This document shows, piece by piece, positions 9,730 through 20,541 of a stretch of DNA of 64,000 nucleotides. Under the pieces are notes generated by a model. It ran no database searches and was not told where the DNA came from. It saw only the letters and a program-made list of their open reading frames with translations. This DNA comes from Rhodospirillales bacterium (GTDB lineage: Bacteria > Pseudomonadota > Alphaproteobacteria > SP197): the NCBI GenBank assembly GCA_014323865.1, contig JACONG010000010.1, positions 62,001 to 126,000 on the forward strand, written 5' to 3'. A program made the translations under genes and the position numbers. Position 1 is the first letter of the stretch. The number at the start of each line of letters is the position of its first letter.

Positions 9730-11649
9730 TTGAACAACTTCGGCCGTAATCTGGCGCTTTGGGTCGTGATCGGGCTTCTGATCATTGTCCTGTTCCAGAT
9801 GTTGCTTGGCGACAACCAGACAACGACGATGTCCTACTCGGATTTTCTTGGTTCCGTAGCCAATGGTCAGGTGACCGAGGTCGAGATCCAGGGTGACAAG
9901 ATCATCGGCAAGGATCGGGGCGGCGAGTTCACGACGTTCATCCCGCTGAACGATCCGACGCTGATCCCGATGCTGGAGGAAAGCGGTGTGAACATCACCG
10001 CGGCACCAGCCGAGGACGGATTGTCGTTCCTCAGCATCCTGTTGTCGTGGTTCCCGATGCTCCTTCTCATCGGTGTCTGGATCTTCTTCATGCGCCAGAT
10101 GCAGTCGGGCGGCGGCAAGGCCATGGGTTTCGGCCGCTCGAAGGCCAAACTTCTGACCGAAAAGCAGGGCCGGGTGACGTTCGAGGATGTCGCCGGCATC
10201 GACGAGGCGAAGGACGAGCTCGAGGAGATCGTCGAGTACCTCAAGAATCCGCAGAAGTTCCAGCGCCTGGGCGGCAACATCCCCAAGGGTGTGCTGCTGG
10301 TGGGTCCGCCGGGCACCGGCAAGACCCTGCTGGCCCGGGCCATCGCCGGTGAGGCGAATGTGCCATTCTACACGATCTCCGGTTCGGACTTCGTCGAGAT
10401 GTTCGTCGGCGTCGGTGCCAGCCGCGTGCGCGACATGTTCAATCAGGCCAAGAAAAACGCGCCCTGTATCATCTTCATCGATGAGATCGACGCTGTCGGC
10501 CGTCACCGTGGCGCGGGTCTGGGTGGCGGCAACGACGAGCGTGAGCAGACGCTGAACCAGCTCCTGGTCGAGATGGATGGCTTCGAGGCGAACGAGGGCA
10601 TCATCCTGATCGCCGCAACCAACCGTCCCGACGTGCTCGATCCCGCGCTGCTGCGTCCCGGCCGCTTCGACCGTCAGGTCGTGGTGCCGAATCCCGACAT
10701 CCTCGGCCGCGAGAAGATCCTCAAGGTCCACACCCGCAAGGTCCCGATCGGGGCCGATGTGGTTCTCAAGACCATTGCGCGCGGGACGCCCGGTTTCTCC
10801 GGCGCTGACCTCGCGAATCTGGTGAACGAGGCCGCGCTGCTCGCCGCCCGCCGCGGCAAGCGCGTCGTCACCATGAAGGAGATGGAGGACGCCAAGGACA
10901 AGGTCATGATGGGTGCGGAACGCCGCTCCATGGTCATGACCGAGGATGAGAAGAAGCTGACCGCCTATCACGAGGGCGGCCATGCCATCATGATGCTCTA
11001 CGTCCCGGGCCATGAGCCGCTGCACAAGGTCACGATCATCCCGCGCGGCCGCGCGCTGGGCCTCACGATGTACCTGCCGGAGCGGGACAAGCTCTCGATC
11101 TCCGAGCGCGAGCTCAAAGCCAAGATTGCCAGCCTCTACGGCGGCCGCGTGGCCGAGGAGATGATCTTCGGTAAGGAGAACATCACGACCGGTGCCAGCA
11201 ACGACATCAAGGTTGCGACCGATCTGGCGCGCCGCATGGTCACGCAGTTCGGCTTCTCTGACAAACTCGGCCCGCTGCTCTATGGCGACAACGAGGAAGA
11301 GGTCTTCCTCGGGCATTCAGTGACCCAGCGGAAGAACGTCTCGGAGCACACGACGGCCACGATCGATTCGGAGATTCGTCGTCTGATCGACGAAGGTGAG
11401 GCGACGGCCCGTGAGATTCTGGCCGATAAGGCCGACGAGCTGGAACTGCTCGCCCAGGCGCTTCTCGAGCACGAGACGCTCTCGGCCGATGAAGTCCGTC
11501 GTGTCATCAAGGGAGAGTCGATCTCGAAGGACGAGAACGGTCAGTCCGAGCGGCCGATGCCGCCGCGTCAGGGTTCGTCCGTTCCCTCGACTGACGGCAA
11601 GGGCGAGGCGCCCGGCGGCGCGACGCCGGAACCGCAACCCGGAAGTTGA
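9730..11649 (+). CDS. ftsH: ATP-dependent zinc metalloprotease FtsH
   Basis: 639 residues from TTG 9730; the N-terminus [15 protein letters not shown] matches alphaproteobacterial FtsH. Membrane helices at about 8-26 and 103-121 flank a small periplasmic domain. AAA+ module: Walker A GPPGTGKT 192-199, Walker B with DEID 251-254, second region of homology with RPGRFDR near 309-315. Zinc protease site is HEGGH at 414-418 (HEAGH in most homologues). Hexameric membrane protease; in other proteobacteria it degrades RpoH and LpxC. The 3' end overlaps folP. Confidence 0.97.
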   Translation: MNNFGRNLALWVVIGLLIIVLFQMLLGDNQTTTMSYSDFLGSVANGQVTEVEIQGDKIIGKDRGGEFTTFIPLNDPTLIPMLEESGVNITAAPAEDGLSFLSILLSWFPMLLLIGVWIFFMRQMQSGGGKAMGFGRSKAKLLTEKQGRVTFEDVAGIDEAKDELEEIVEYLKNPQKFQRLGGNIPKGVLLVGPPGTGKTLLARAIAGEANVPFYTISGSDFVEMFVGVGASRVRDMFNQAKKNAPCIIFIDEIDAVGRHRGAGLGGGNDEREQTLNQLLVEMDGFEANEGIILIAATNRPDVLDPALLRPGRFDRQVVVPNPDILGREKILKVHTRKVPIGADVVLKTIARGTPGFSGADLANLVNEAALLAARRGKRVVTMKEMEDAKDKVMMGAERRSMVMTEDEKKLTAYHEGGHAIMMLYVPGHEPLHKVTIIPRGRALGLTMYLPERDKLSISERELKAKIASLYGGRVAEEMIFGKENITTGASNDIKVATDLARRMVTQFGFSDKLGPLLYGDNEEEVFLGHSVTQRKNVSEHTTATIDSEIRRLIDEGEATAREILADKADELELLAQALLEHETLSADEVRRVIKGESISKDENGQSERPMPPRQGSSVPSTDGKGEAPGGATPEPQPGS

Positions 11650-12734
11650 CCTCGCGCCTGCCCGTTCGCGGGCGCACCGGTCTTCCCGACACCGTAGCGC
11701 CGACCACCCGAGTCTACGTCAAGCCGCTCGCCCGCCCCTGGGCGACAGGCGCGACGTCGTTGGAGCGGGTGGAAGTTTTCCTTCGCAAGGCAGACGTCGT
11801 GGAAAGCGCAGTTGCGACGCATCGCGACGCGGCTGCCTGGAGTGCGTCTCTCGATCGGCTGCAGGCCCGTCGCGTGCAAGATCAGCTTGCCGCTGCGACG
11901 ATGCCGAACCCGGATGTCGCCGGCCTCGGTGGCGCAGAGACCCACGTCATGGGCATCATCAACGTGACGCCTGACAGCTTTTCGGACGGTGGCCAGACCT
12001 GCGACGCCGGTGCGGCCGAACGGCAGGGGCGGGACATGCTGGCTGCAGGCGCCACGGTTCTCGATATCGGCGGCGAATCGACCCGGCCCGGTTCTGATCC
12101 CGTCGATGAAGACGAAGAGTTGCAGCGGGCCATCCCCGTGATCGAGCGTCTGGCCGATTGTGGAGCGACGCTGTCAATTGATACCCGCAAGGCGTCGGTG
12201 ATGGCGGCGGCGCTGGACGCCGGGGCGTTTGTCGTCAACGACGTCAGCGCGCTCACCCATGACCCGGATGCCATGGCGCTCGTCGCCGAACGGAACGTGC
12301 CGGCGATCCTGATGCATGCGTTGTCCGATTCGAAGACGATGCAAAATGATCCAACCTACGATCACGTCAGCCTCGACATCTTCGACTACCTCGAAGCTCG
12401 GATCACGGCCTGTCTCAAGGCCGGTATCCCGCGACATCGCATCATCGTCGATCCCGGCCTCGGCTTCGGCAAAACGCTACACCACAATCTCATCCTGCTG
12501 CGCGACCTGGCGTTGTTTCGCTGCCTCGGCTGTCCCATCCTCCTCGGTGCGTCGCGCAAGCGGTTCATCGGCACCCTGGCCAACGAATCCGAGGCGTGCC
12601 GGCGTGTCAGCGGCAGCGTCGCTGTGACGCTGGCCGGCGTGCACAGCGGGGCACATGTCTTGCGTGTGCATGACGTGGCCGAGACCGTGCAGGCGCTCAG
12701 GGTCTGGCAGGCGATTGAGGCGGGAGATGGGTGA
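11646..12734 (+). CDS. folP: Dihydropteroate synthase FolP
   Basis: 362 residues if started at TTG 11646, which overlaps the ftsH stop by 4 bases. Joins pterin pyrophosphate to p-aminobenzoate in folate synthesis. The TIM-barrel core starts around residue 100 with [15 protein letters not shown], followed by [26 protein letters not shown] and LLGASRKRF. The first 95 residues are an extension seen in some alphaproteobacterial FolP proteins; its role is unknown and a shorter form from an internal start cannot be excluded. Confidence 0.93.
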   Translation: MTSRLPVRGRTGLPDTVAPTTRVYVKPLARPWATGATSLERVEVFLRKADVVESAVATHRDAAAWSASLDRLQARRVQDQLAAATMPNPDVAGLGGAETHVMGIINVTPDSFSDGGQTCDAGAAERQGRDMLAAGATVLDIGGESTRPGSDPVDEDEELQRAIPVIERLADCGATLSIDTRKASVMAAALDAGAFVVNDVSALTHDPDAMALVAERNVPAILMHALSDSKTMQNDPTYDHVSLDIFDYLEARITACLKAGIPRHRIIVDPGLGFGKTLHHNLILLRDLALFRCLGCPILLGASRKRFIGTLANESEACRRVSGSVAVTLAGVHSGAHVLRVHDVAETVQALRVWQAIEAGDG

Positions 12735-14080
12735 TGAGCCGGCGTTACTTCGGGACCGACGGCATCCGCGGCAAGGCCAATGTCGCGCCGATGACGGCCG
12801 ATGTCGCCCTGCGTGTCGGCATGGCGGCGGGGCTGCATTTCCGCGGCGGTAACCATGACCATCGGGCTGTTATCGGCAAGGATACGCGTCTGTCCTGTTA
12901 CATGTTCGAGAATGCGCTGGCCGCCGGATTCGTCTCCGTGGGCATGGAGGTGCTGCTGCTCGGCCCCATCCCGACGCCGGGTGTGGCCACACTGACGCGA
13001 TCCATGCGGGCCGATCTCGGCGTGATGATTTCTGCCTCCCATAACCCCTTCGAGGACAACGGCATCAAGCTCTTCGGCCCCGACGGCTACAAGTTGTCGG
13101 ACGAGGAGGAACACGCCATCGAGGACCTGATGGATGCCGACCTCGTCGAGGAGCGTGTCACCGACAGCCGTCTTGGTCGGGTGCGGCGGCTACAGGGGGC
13201 TTTGGGCCGCTACTCCGAGTTCTGCAAGAGCGCCTATCCCCGCAACCGTCGTCTCGACGGGCTCAGGATCGTGGTCGACGCGGCCAACGGGGCCGGTTAC
13301 CGCGTTGCACCCGAGGCGCTCTGGGAACTCGGTGCCGAGGTCATTCCGATCGGGGTCGATCCCAACGGAACGAACATCAACAAGGCCTGCGGTTCGACCG
13401 CGCCCGAAGCGATGCAGCGGGCGGTCTGCGCCCATGGTGCCCACCTCGGCATCGCCCTCGACGGCGATGCGGACCGTGTGATCGTGGCCGACGAGACCGG
13501 TCACATTGTCGATGGCGACCAGATCATGGCGCTGGTCGGCGTCTGGCTGAACGAGCATGGTAACCTGCGCGGTGGCGGCATTGTCGGCACTGTGATGTCC
13601 AATCTCGGCTTCCAGCGCCTGCTGGAGTCGAAGGGCCTCGTGCTCGAGCGGACCAGGGTGGGCGACCGTTACGTGGTCGAGCGGATGCGCGAGAAGGGCT
13701 TCAACATGGGCGGCGAGCAATCCGGCCATGTGATCTTCTCCGACCACTCCACCACCGGCGATGGTCTGATTGGCGCACTTCAGGTGCTTGCCGTGCTGGT
13801 CGAGCGCGAACGGCCCATGAGCGAGCTGGGCCGCCAGTTCGAACGGGTGCCGCAGTTGCTCAGGAACGTGCACTTCGAGGGCGGTCAGCCGCTGGAGGAG
13901 GACTCGGTGAAGTCGGCGCTGAGCGCCGCCGAGGTACGCCTGGGCAATGACGGCCGGCTGGTGGTGCGGAAGTCGGGCACCGAGCCGCTGATCCGCATCA
14001 TGGCCGAACACGGCGATTCCGAACTGCTCGACACGGTCGTTTCGGAACTGGAAGAGACAATCCGGAAAGCGGTCGCCTGA
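12734..14080 (+). CDS. glmM: Phosphoglucosamine mutase GlmM
   Basis: 448 residues from ATG 12734, overlapping the folP TGA by one base; a GTG at 12731 is the alternative. Converts glucosamine-6-phosphate to glucosamine-1-phosphate for UDP-GlcNAc and hence peptidoglycan and LPS. Phospho-serine loop [11 protein letters not shown] with active Ser102, metal loop DGDADRV near 243, sugar loop GGEQSGH near 325 and the phosphate loop [10 protein letters not shown] near the C-terminus are all intact. folP-glmM adjacency is conserved widely. Confidence 0.97.
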   Translation: MSRRYFGTDGIRGKANVAPMTADVALRVGMAAGLHFRGGNHDHRAVIGKDTRLSCYMFENALAAGFVSVGMEVLLLGPIPTPGVATLTRSMRADLGVMISASHNPFEDNGIKLFGPDGYKLSDEEEHAIEDLMDADLVEERVTDSRLGRVRRLQGALGRYSEFCKSAYPRNRRLDGLRIVVDAANGAGYRVAPEALWELGAEVIPIGVDPNGTNINKACGSTAPEAMQRAVCAHGAHLGIALDGDADRVIVADETGHIVDGDQIMALVGVWLNEHGNLRGGGIVGTVMSNLGFQRLLESKGLVLERTRVGDRYVVERMREKGFNMGGEQSGHVIFSDHSTTGDGLIGALQVLAVLVERERPMSELGRQFERVPQLLRNVHFEGGQPLEEDSVKSALSAAEVRLGNDGRLVVRKSGTEPLIRIMAEHGDSELLDTVVSELEETIRKAVA

Positions 14081-14089
14081 CCGTCCTGC

Positions 14090-14560
14090 GATCCTGTATG
14101 ACGATGCTGAGCGCCGATGGCGTATTGCGTGCGAGGCGGGCCACGATGTCGAGCCCGGCCACCAGGTCGTCACGGGTCATGGGGCCAGTCAGGGACAGAC
14201 GGACGGCGAAGGGAACCGTGTCGCGCCCGATGGCGAAGGCCTCGGCGGGCGTGACGATGACACCCTGACGTTCGGCCTCGCGCGCAAAGTCCGTTGGGCG
14301 CCAGGGTTCGGGCAGAGTCAGCCAGGTGTGAAAGCTGGCGGGGTGAGCTTTGAGCTCGAACCCCTCAAGCCGATCGGCGGCGATCGCCTGCCACGCCGTC
14401 GCTTCCTCGCGAACGATCCGCTCAAAGGTCTCGACCTGGCCGGATTCCATCCAGCGCCGGGCGAGTTCGGGCATCACCCGCGCCGACGCTTTGCGCGAGG
14501 CCGCGAAGCCCTTCTGGAAGGCGTAAGCCTGACTGTGCCGCCGGGGAACCCCTCCCGGTG
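14090..14560 (-). pseudogene. C-terminal remnant of a MocR/GntR-type PLP-dependent regulator
   Basis: The minus-strand reading between about 14540 and 14098 gives RVMPELARRWMESGQVE, then KAHPASFHTWLTLPEPW, VTPAEAFAIG and AVRLSLTGPMTRDDLVAGL, the end of the aminotransferase-like domain of MocR regulators (small domain, with the FAVG and R-x-SLG-type motifs). The winged-helix domain and PLP-lysine part are missing and the upstream reading is not protein-like. The original stop is also lost, since the frame runs on into glmM antisense. A relic, about one third of a gene. Confidence 0.7.
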
Positions 14561-14709
14561 GCCTGAGAACGACCGTTTGGTATTCTCCGGACGTGCCTTT
14601 CTCACCGCCGTGGCGTATGGTCAACGCAATGGGAGCAAGAACCGGGTCGTTTCGAATGCCCTTGGGGCCCAGGTTGAGGGTCGAAGCAACGACGTGTTCG
14701 GAGACAGCG

Positions 14710-15585
14710 ATGACCGGGACCCAGGCCAGCGACTACGCCAAGATCGAGCAGGCGATCTGTTACCTCGACGAGAACTTCCGGGACCAGCCCGATCTCAAGG
14801 ATCTCGCCGAGCGGGTCGGGCTCAGCCCCTGGTATTTTCAGCGCATGTTCCGCCGCTGGGCCGGGATCAGCCCGAAGCGGTTCCTGCAGTTCCTGACCGT
14901 GGACTATGCCCGCGGCCTGCTCGAAAGCTCGACCCCCGTGCTTGATACGGCCTTCGATGCCGGGCTCTCCGGCTCTTCGCGGCTGCACGACCTCTTTGTC
15001 GTCTCCGAAGCCGTGACGCCTGGCGATGTGCGCCGGGGCGGCGAAGGCCTCGTCATTCGCCACGGCGTACATGATTCGCCCTTCGGTCGGGTTGGTCTTG
15101 GCATGACCGAGCGCGGCATCTGCTTCCTCGGTTTCGCGCCGGAGGACGCCGCGGACGACCCCTGGCTGGCCGATCTTCTTTCGGCTCGCTGGCCCCGGGC
15201 GACGCTTGATCGCGATCGCGATGCGACCGCCGACATGATCCGGCGCGTCTTCGACCAGACCGAGGAAAAGACCGACATCTCGCTTCATTTGCGCGGCACC
15301 AATTTCCAGCTTCGCGTCTGGGAGGCGCTGATGCGCATGCCGCCGGCAACCGTCATCTCCTATCAGGACCTCGCCCGCCGCAGCGGTGACGAGCGTGCCG
15401 TGCGTGCCACCGCCTCGGCGGTCGCCAGGAATCCCATCGCCTTCCTCATCCCGTGCCATCGCGTGATTCGCAAGACGGGTCCGTTCCACAACTACGCCTG
15501 GGGGCCGGTTCGCAAGCAGGCCATGCTGGGCTGGGAACAGGCCCGCTTCGGCGCGGGCAGGGACGAGTCACAGGCCGCTTCCTGA
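14710..15585 (+). CDS. AraC-domain methylated-DNA-protein cysteine methyltransferase (Ada C-terminal type)
   Basis: 291 residues from ATG 14710, preceded by GGAG at 14699-14702. Residues 8-110 form an AraC-type helix-turn-helix (DLAERVGLSPWYFQRMF); residues 120-280 are the O6-alkylguanine transferase with active Cys249 in the sequence LIPCHRVIRKTG. It moves alkyl groups from DNA to itself and may act as a transcription factor. The N-terminal phosphotriester-repair domain of Ada (four-Cys zinc site) is absent, so this is the short bifunctional form common in alphaproteobacteria. Confidence 0.9.
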   Translation: MTGTQASDYAKIEQAICYLDENFRDQPDLKDLAERVGLSPWYFQRMFRRWAGISPKRFLQFLTVDYARGLLESSTPVLDTAFDAGLSGSSRLHDLFVVSEAVTPGDVRRGGEGLVIRHGVHDSPFGRVGLGMTERGICFLGFAPEDAADDPWLADLLSARWPRATLDRDRDATADMIRRVFDQTEEKTDISLHLRGTNFQLRVWEALMRMPPATVISYQDLARRSGDERAVRATASAVARNPIAFLIPCHRVIRKTGPFHNYAWGPVRKQAMLGWEQARFGAGRDESQAAS

Positions 15586-15607
15586 ATCCTCAACCGGAGT
15601 CTCTGCC

Positions 15608-16411
15608 ATGCGCTTTCCTTTCTATCAGGTCGATGCATTCTCGAGTTCCGTCTTCCGCGGCAATCCAGCCGGCGTGATGCCGCTTGAGGAGTGGATGAGG
15701 GATGATGTGCTGCAGGCGATCGCGGCCGAGAACAATCTTGCGGAAACCGCTTTCTTCCGCCCCGGCGAGGACGACGCCTTCGAACTGCGATGGTTCACGC
15801 CGACGGTGGAGGTACCGCTGTGCGGCCACGCCACACTTGCATCGGGTTTCGTTCTGATGACCGAGATTGATCCCGAGATGGACAAGGTCGCCTTCGACAC
15901 GCGCAGCGGCCGGCTCTTCGTTCGGCAGCGGGGGGACATCTTCGCACTCGACTTTCCGGTGCATGATCTCACGCCGGTCGATGCCCCGTGCGAGATCGCC
16001 GATGCCATGGGCAAGGTGCCAACCGAAGCGTTCGATGGACCGAACCACCTCTTTGTCTATGAGTCCGAGTCCGATGTCGCGACGCTCTCGCCCGACTTCG
16101 GTCGCCTCGGCCAGCTTCTCGCCGGTCACCACCGCGGGGTGATCGCGACAGCGCCGCGCGAATCGGGCGAGGGCGATGCGGCCTCCCGCTACTTTGCACC
16201 GGCCCGCGGCATACCGGAGGATTCGGTGACTGGCTCGGCCCATTGCATGATCGTGCCCTACTGGGCTCAGCGCCTGGGGCAGGACAAGGTGCACGCCTTC
16301 CAGATTTCGAAGCGCGGCGGAGAGCTCTTCTGCGCCATGCGGGGCGACCGCGTCGAAATTGCCGGTCGTGCCGTGAAGTACCTCGAAGGAATCGCCCATA
16401 TTCCCGGCTGA
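15608..16411 (+). CDS. PhzF-family epimerase/isomerase
   Basis: 267 residues. PhzF/diaminopimelate-epimerase-like fold. N-terminal FYQVDAF and FRGNPAGV, catalytic Glu46 in ENNLAETAFF, then LRWFTPTVEVPLCGHATLA and the second lobe EDSVTGSAHC. Family members isomerise small metabolites; substrate is not predictable from the sequence. It follows the repair gene by 22 bases and may share its transcript. Confidence 0.9.
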   Translation: MRFPFYQVDAFSSSVFRGNPAGVMPLEEWMRDDVLQAIAAENNLAETAFFRPGEDDAFELRWFTPTVEVPLCGHATLASGFVLMTEIDPEMDKVAFDTRSGRLFVRQRGDIFALDFPVHDLTPVDAPCEIADAMGKVPTEAFDGPNHLFVYESESDVATLSPDFGRLGQLLAGHHRGVIATAPRESGEGDAASRYFAPARGIPEDSVTGSAHCMIVPYWAQRLGQDKVHAFQISKRGGELFCAMRGDRVEIAGRAVKYLEGIAHIPG

Positions 16412-16429
16412 CATGGTGGCTGACATGGT
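16406..16429. repeat. 12-bp direct duplication at the end of the PhzF-like gene
   Basis: GGCTGACATGGT is present twice head to tail (16406-16417 and 16418-16429). The first copy contains the TGA stop codon of the preceding gene. Confidence 0.85.
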
Positions 16430-16434
16430 ATCAG

Positions 16435-16460
16435 GGCCTTCCCGCCGCGGCGGGAAGGCC
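16435..16460. terminator. 26-bp perfect palindrome, possible bidirectional terminator
   Basis: The 13-base arm GGCCTTCCCGCCG at 16435-16447 is followed at once by its exact reverse complement. It would form a strong hairpin on either strand between two convergent genes. No T-tract follows, so termination is inferred. The remaining intergenic bases to 16581 show no gene; a minus-strand 16-residue tail ending VDYVSVIGG near 16485-16535 may be a relic. Confidence 0.45.
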
Positions 16461-16581
16461 GCCATGACCACAGAAGTTACCCGCCGATGACACTGACGTA
16501 ATCGACCAGGCGACCCGCCTTCCCCTCGACCTGTCAGCCGACGTCTTCGCGGCCGCAGGATATCGTCACGGCTAATCTGCT

Positions 16582-17667
16582 CTAGGGCACCAGCACAAGC
16601 TTGCCCGTGTGTTTCTTGGCGATGAAATCCTCTTGGGCGGTGTGGATATCGCTCAGGGGATAGGTTGCCGAAATGACCGGGCTGATTTCATTGCGTTCGA
16701 TGTAGCCGATCAGGTTCTGGAACACGACGGGCTCCTGATAGGTCGCGCCGAAGAAACTGAGATCCTTGAGGTAGAGGGTCCGGAGGTCGAGCTCCACGAT
16801 CGGGCCTGCGATGGCCCCGGCGACTGAATAGCGGGCGCCGCGACGCATGATGTCGAGCAGGCTGGGCCAATCTGGCCCTCCGACCAGATCGACGACGTAG
16901 TCGATGGAGTCGCGGCCGAGCTCCGCGACGAGATCGGCGTTGCGGTCGAGTACACGGTCGGCACCGAGCGCACGGACCTGATCGGCCTTCGCTGCCGACG
17001 ACAGCGCGATCACCTCCGCACCGCGCCGCTTGGCGAGCTGGATGGCGGCCGAACCGACGCCGCCCGATGCTCCGGTGACCAGAACCCTGTCTGCGCCGAG
17101 GTCGCCCCTGTGCAGCATGTTCTCGGCGGTCGAGTAGGCACAGGGGATCGAGGCGAGCTCCACGTCGCTCCAAGTGCTGTCGATGGAGACGGTCTCGTCC
17201 GCAGGTGCGGCGGCATACTGCGCAAAGGCACCGTCCATTTCGGAGCCGAAGGTCCAGCTCATGAAGGGCTTGTCGGTATCCCGGGCGGTCATGACGCTGC
17301 GGACCAGAACCCGCTCGCCGATTCGATCGGCCGATACGTCGGCACCCACGGCGACGATCGTGCCGCAGCAATCGGCACCCTGGATGCGCGGAAACTGGAG
17401 CGGGATTCCCGACCAGCTCGCATCGTCCGCCGAAATCGCATCCAGCCCTTCGGCCGCTCCGGTCCCGGTGCCCCCGGAGTTGGCCTTCGAGTACCAGCCA
17501 ATCCGGGTGTTGATATCGGTGTTGTTGATGCCGGCTGCGGCAACGCGGATCAGCACCTCGTCGGCGGCCAGGGACGGCACTGCAACGTCCTCACGGTAGT
17601 GGAGCATGTCGATACCGCCGTGTCCGGTGAGGACAACGGCAGTCATGGTGGTGGGTAGATTGGTCAT
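16582..17667 (-). CDS. Zinc-type alcohol dehydrogenase/quinone oxidoreductase family protein
   Basis: 361 residues from ATG 17667 (MTNLPTTMTAVV); a longer frame to 17694 exists. Medium-chain dehydrogenase/reductase: N-terminal GroES-like domain with VLIRVAAAGINNTDI and QGADCCGTIVAVG, then the Rossmann motif VTGASGGVGSAAIQLAKRRG, and a C-terminal HTGKLVLVP. The structural-zinc Cys cluster is absent, so it is closer to the zinc-free quinone-oxidoreductase branch with an insertion around 65-90. Substrate unknown. Divergent from purA. Confidence 0.8.
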   Translation of the reverse strand: MTNLPTTMTAVVLTGHGGIDMLHYREDVAVPSLAADEVLIRVAAAGINNTDINTRIGWYSKANSGGTGTGAAEGLDAISADDASWSGIPLQFPRIQGADCCGTIVAVGADVSADRIGERVLVRSVMTARDTDKPFMSWTFGSEMDGAFAQYAAAPADETVSIDSTWSDVELASIPCAYSTAENMLHRGDLGADRVLVTGASGGVGSAAIQLAKRRGAEVIALSSAAKADQVRALGADRVLDRNADLVAELGRDSIDYVVDLVGGPDWPSLLDIMRRGARYSVAGAIAGPIVELDLRTLYLKDLSFFGATYQEPVVFQNLIGYIERNEISPVISATYPLSDIHTAQEDFIAKKHTGKLVLVP

Positions 17668-17764
17668 CGGGGCCTCAATCGAGTGGCGGAACATCGCCAG
17701 CCCCTACCGCACAGCGCCATGGCATGTATAGTCCCGCGTCTGCCGATTTTCGGGGATGACCAAC

Positions 17765-19057
17765 ATGGCCAATGTTGCGGTCGTCGGCTCCCAGTGGGGA
17801 GACGAGGGCAAGGGAAAGATCGTCGACTGGCTGTCGGAGCGCGCCGATGTCGTGGTGCGCTTCCAGGGAGGGCACAACGCCGGCCACACGCTGCAGATCG
17901 ACAATCAGACCTTCAAGCTGTCGCTGCTTCCTTCGGGTGTCGTGCGCCCGGAGAAGCTGTCGATCATCGGCAATGGCGTCGTCATCGACCCGTGGGCGTT
18001 TTTTGCCGAGATCGAACGGGTGAGGGAGCAGGGGCTGGAGATCGGCCCCGACAATCTCCTGATCGCTGAGAACGCGACGCTGATCCTGCCGCTTCATGGT
18101 GAGCTCGACCGGGCGCGCGAAGAGGCACGCGGCAGGCACGCCATCGGCACGACCGGACGCGGCATCGGTCCGGCCTACGAGGACAAGGCCGCTCGCCGCG
18201 CGGTGCGTGTCTGCGATCTCGGCGATTCCGACACGCTGACCCACAAGGTCGAGATGCTGCTTCAGCATCACCATGCGCTGCGCAAGGGCATGGGCATGGA
18301 GTCGGTCGACGGCGACGCCCTGATTGCTCAGCTCGAAGAGATCGCGCCGCGTGTGCTTTCCTTCGCGCAGCCCGTCTGGCGTCGCCTTGAAGATCTGCGG
18401 CGACGGGGACGCCGCATTCTGTTCGAAGGGGCACAGGCCCACTTTCTCGATATCGACCACGGCACCTATCCCTTCGTGACATCGTCGAACACGGTGGGTG
18501 CCGTCGCCGCCGTTGGCGCGGGCATTGGCCCCGGAGCTGTGCACTACGTCCTGGGGATCACCAAGGCCTATACGACGCGCGTGGGTGCGGGACCGTTCCC
18601 GACCGAGCAGGACAACGAGATCGGCCAGACCCTGGGCGAGCGGGGTCATGAGTTCGGCACGGTCACCGGGCGCCCGCGCCGTTGCGGCTGGTTCGACGCG
18701 GTCATGACACGTCAGGCGATCAAGGTCGGCGGCATCGATGGGATCGCGCTCACCAAGCTCGATGTGCTCGATGGCATCGAATCCCTCAAGGTTTGCGTCG
18801 GCTATCGCTACCAGGGTGTGACGCTCGATCATCTTCCCGCCGCGCCGCATATCCAGGCCGGTGTCGAACCGATCTACGAAACCCTCGAAGGCTGGTCGGA
18901 CAGCACCCAGGGTGCGCGCTCGTGGGCCCAGCTGCCTGCGACCTGCATCAAGTACGTTCGCCGTATCGAGGAGTTGATCGAGGCACCGGTCGCGCTGCTC
19001 TCCACAAGCCCGCAGCGTGAGGATACGATCATGGTAACCGATCCCTTCGCCGACTGA
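17765..19057 (+). CDS. purA: Adenylosuccinate synthetase PurA
   Basis: 430 residues from ATG 17765 ([18 protein letters not shown]), with CGGGGA at a good distance; an ATG three codons earlier (17756) is the alternative. Forms adenylosuccinate from IMP, aspartate and GTP. P-loop-like [16 protein letters not shown], the [17 protein letters not shown] signature and the C-terminal [11 protein letters not shown] are intact. It is followed after 7 bases by a small secreted protein gene. Confidence 0.97.
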   Translation: MANVAVVGSQWGDEGKGKIVDWLSERADVVVRFQGGHNAGHTLQIDNQTFKLSLLPSGVVRPEKLSIIGNGVVIDPWAFFAEIERVREQGLEIGPDNLLIAENATLILPLHGELDRAREEARGRHAIGTTGRGIGPAYEDKAARRAVRVCDLGDSDTLTHKVEMLLQHHHALRKGMGMESVDGDALIAQLEEIAPRVLSFAQPVWRRLEDLRRRGRRILFEGAQAHFLDIDHGTYPFVTSSNTVGAVAAVGAGIGPGAVHYVLGITKAYTTRVGAGPFPTEQDNEIGQTLGERGHEFGTVTGRPRRCGWFDAVMTRQAIKVGGIDGIALTKLDVLDGIESLKVCVGYRYQGVTLDHLPAAPHIQAGVEPIYETLEGWSDSTQGARSWAQLPATCIKYVRRIEELIEAPVALLSTSPQREDTIMVTDPFAD

Positions 19058-19064
19058 ACCCGTG

Positions 19065-19358
19065 ATGCGCCTCAAGACCCTCCTCGCTCTGATGGCCGCC
19101 GTTCTTCTGGTTTCGCTGACCGGTGCGCCCGCCGTGGCGCAGTTCGCCGATGATTCGCAGGGACTGTTCGAGACGCCGGGACACAGCCCGAAGGACGATG
19201 AGGATCTCGTACTCTTCGAGTTCTCGACCGACGATACCGATGATCAGGCCAACGAAAACGCCGGAGCGCAATCGGTCGAGGAGATCTGCTGCAGCCTGCC
19301 GTCCGAAGAGCGGGCCCGACAGGGGATCTGCATCGACGTCGAACTGAGCTGCGAGTGA
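19065..19358 (+). CDS. Small secreted protein of unknown function
   Basis: 97 residues from ATG 19065 (a GTG one codon earlier is possible). A clean signal peptide (MRLKTLLALMAAVLLVSL, cleavage near AVAQ) is followed by an acidic mature part (about 75 residues) with DDTDDQANEN and a Cys-rich tail (EEICCSLPSEERARQGICID, last Cys just before the end), suggesting two disulfides in the periplasm. I do not recognise the family. It sits 7 bases after purA and 7 before the M24 gene, so it is probably in the same transcript. Confidence 0.7.
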   Translation: MRLKTLLALMAAVLLVSLTGAPAVAQFADDSQGLFETPGHSPKDDEDLVLFEFSTDDTDDQANENAGAQSVEEICCSLPSEERARQGICIDVELSCE

Positions 19359-19365
19359 TGCCGTC

Positions 19366-20538
19366 ATGACCGACATGGCACCGCCGCACGGATTTCCCGA
19401 CCGGGAGTTCGAAAGCAGAGTGGCGTGCGCCCAGCGGCTGATGCGCGCGGCCCAGTTCGATGCGCTTCTGCTCACGACACCGCACAACATCCGCTACATC
19501 ACGGGCTTCGAGACGCAGTTCTGGGAGAGCCCGACACGCCCCTGGTTCGTCGTGGTGCCGGCGGCGGGCAAACCCATCGCCGTGATCCCGGAAATCGGCG
19601 CGCCGCAGATGGCGCAGACCTGGATCGACGACGTTCAGTCCTGGCCCGCGCCGCAGCCCGATGACGACGGCACCAGCCTGCTGGCGGCAACCCTGGCCCG
19701 GCTGCCCCGTCGGTTCGGTCGGATCGGGGCCGAACTGGGTCGCGAGATGGTGCTGCGCATGCCGGTGATGCAGTTCCTCGACCTGCGCGACCGGCTCCCG
19801 GGGCTGGACCTGGATGATGCGTCGCCGTGCATCTGGGAGATCAGGCGGGTCAAGACGCCGGCCGAGATTGAGCGGATTCGCTTCATCTGCCGCACGGCCA
19901 GCGAAGCCTACGAGGGCCTGTCAAGCCTGGTGTCCGCTGGCGAACACCTGCGCGAGGTTTGCCGCAAGCTCTCTATGGATATCCTGCGCCGCGGTGCCGA
20001 TGCCGTGCCGTTCCTGCCGGCGATCGCGGGCCACGACGGTGTCGGGCAGATTGTCTGCGGTCCACAGGACAAGCACCTGGATCCCGGCGATATCCTGTTC
20101 ATCGATACCGGCTCGACCTACGACGGCTATTTCTGCGATTTCGACCGCAACTGGGCGGTGGGTGACATCAGCGATGCGGCCCAACGCGCCAATGCTGCCG
20201 TCTGGGATGCGACCGAAGCGGGCATCGCCGCTGCACGCCCCGGTGTGACGGTAGAAGACGTCTGGCGGGCGCAGTCGAAGGTGCTCGAGGAGGCGGGTTC
20301 GCTGGGCAACAACGTCGGCCGCATGGGCCATGGCCTCGGCATGCAGCTGACCGAACCGCCATCGAACATGCCGGGCGACAACACCATGCTGGAGCCGGGC
20401 GTGGTGCTGACCATCGAGCCCGGCATGGAGTTCGCGCCGGGCCGCATGATCGTTCACGAGGAGAACGTCGTCATCACCGGGGACGGCTGTGAGCTTCTCA
20501 CCAAACGTGCGCCAAGGGAGATGTGGCGGATCGACTAG
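19366..20538 (+). CDS. M24-family metallopeptidase (Xaa-Pro peptidase-like)
   Basis: 390 residues with an N-terminal creatinase-like domain (FDALLLTTPHNIRYITGF) and a C-terminal pita-bread domain. The five metal ligands can be placed: Asp247 (FIDTGSTYDGY), Asp258 (FCDFDRN), His322 (RMGHGLG), Glu351 (TIEPGMEF) and Glu365/366 (HEENVVIT). Family members cleave Xaa-Pro bonds or hydrolyse compounds such as ectoine or creatine; the long aromatic-rich N-domain (FWESPTRPWFV) resembles the small-molecule hydrolases, but the substrate is open. Confidence 0.85.
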   Translation: MTDMAPPHGFPDREFESRVACAQRLMRAAQFDALLLTTPHNIRYITGFETQFWESPTRPWFVVVPAAGKPIAVIPEIGAPQMAQTWIDDVQSWPAPQPDDDGTSLLAATLARLPRRFGRIGAELGREMVLRMPVMQFLDLRDRLPGLDLDDASPCIWEIRRVKTPAEIERIRFICRTASEAYEGLSSLVSAGEHLREVCRKLSMDILRRGADAVPFLPAIAGHDGVGQIVCGPQDKHLDPGDILFIDTGSTYDGYFCDFDRNWAVGDISDAAQRANAAVWDATEAGIAAARPGVTVEDVWRAQSKVLEEAGSLGNNVGRMGHGLGMQLTEPPSNMPGDNTMLEPGVVLTIEPGMEFAPGRMIVHEENVVITGDGCELLTKRAPREMWRID

Positions 20539-20541
20539 CTC

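Noticed and set aside
9658-11316. 552-codon open frame antisense to ftsH
   Set aside because: Shadow of FtsH; no recognisable motif and no ribosome site.
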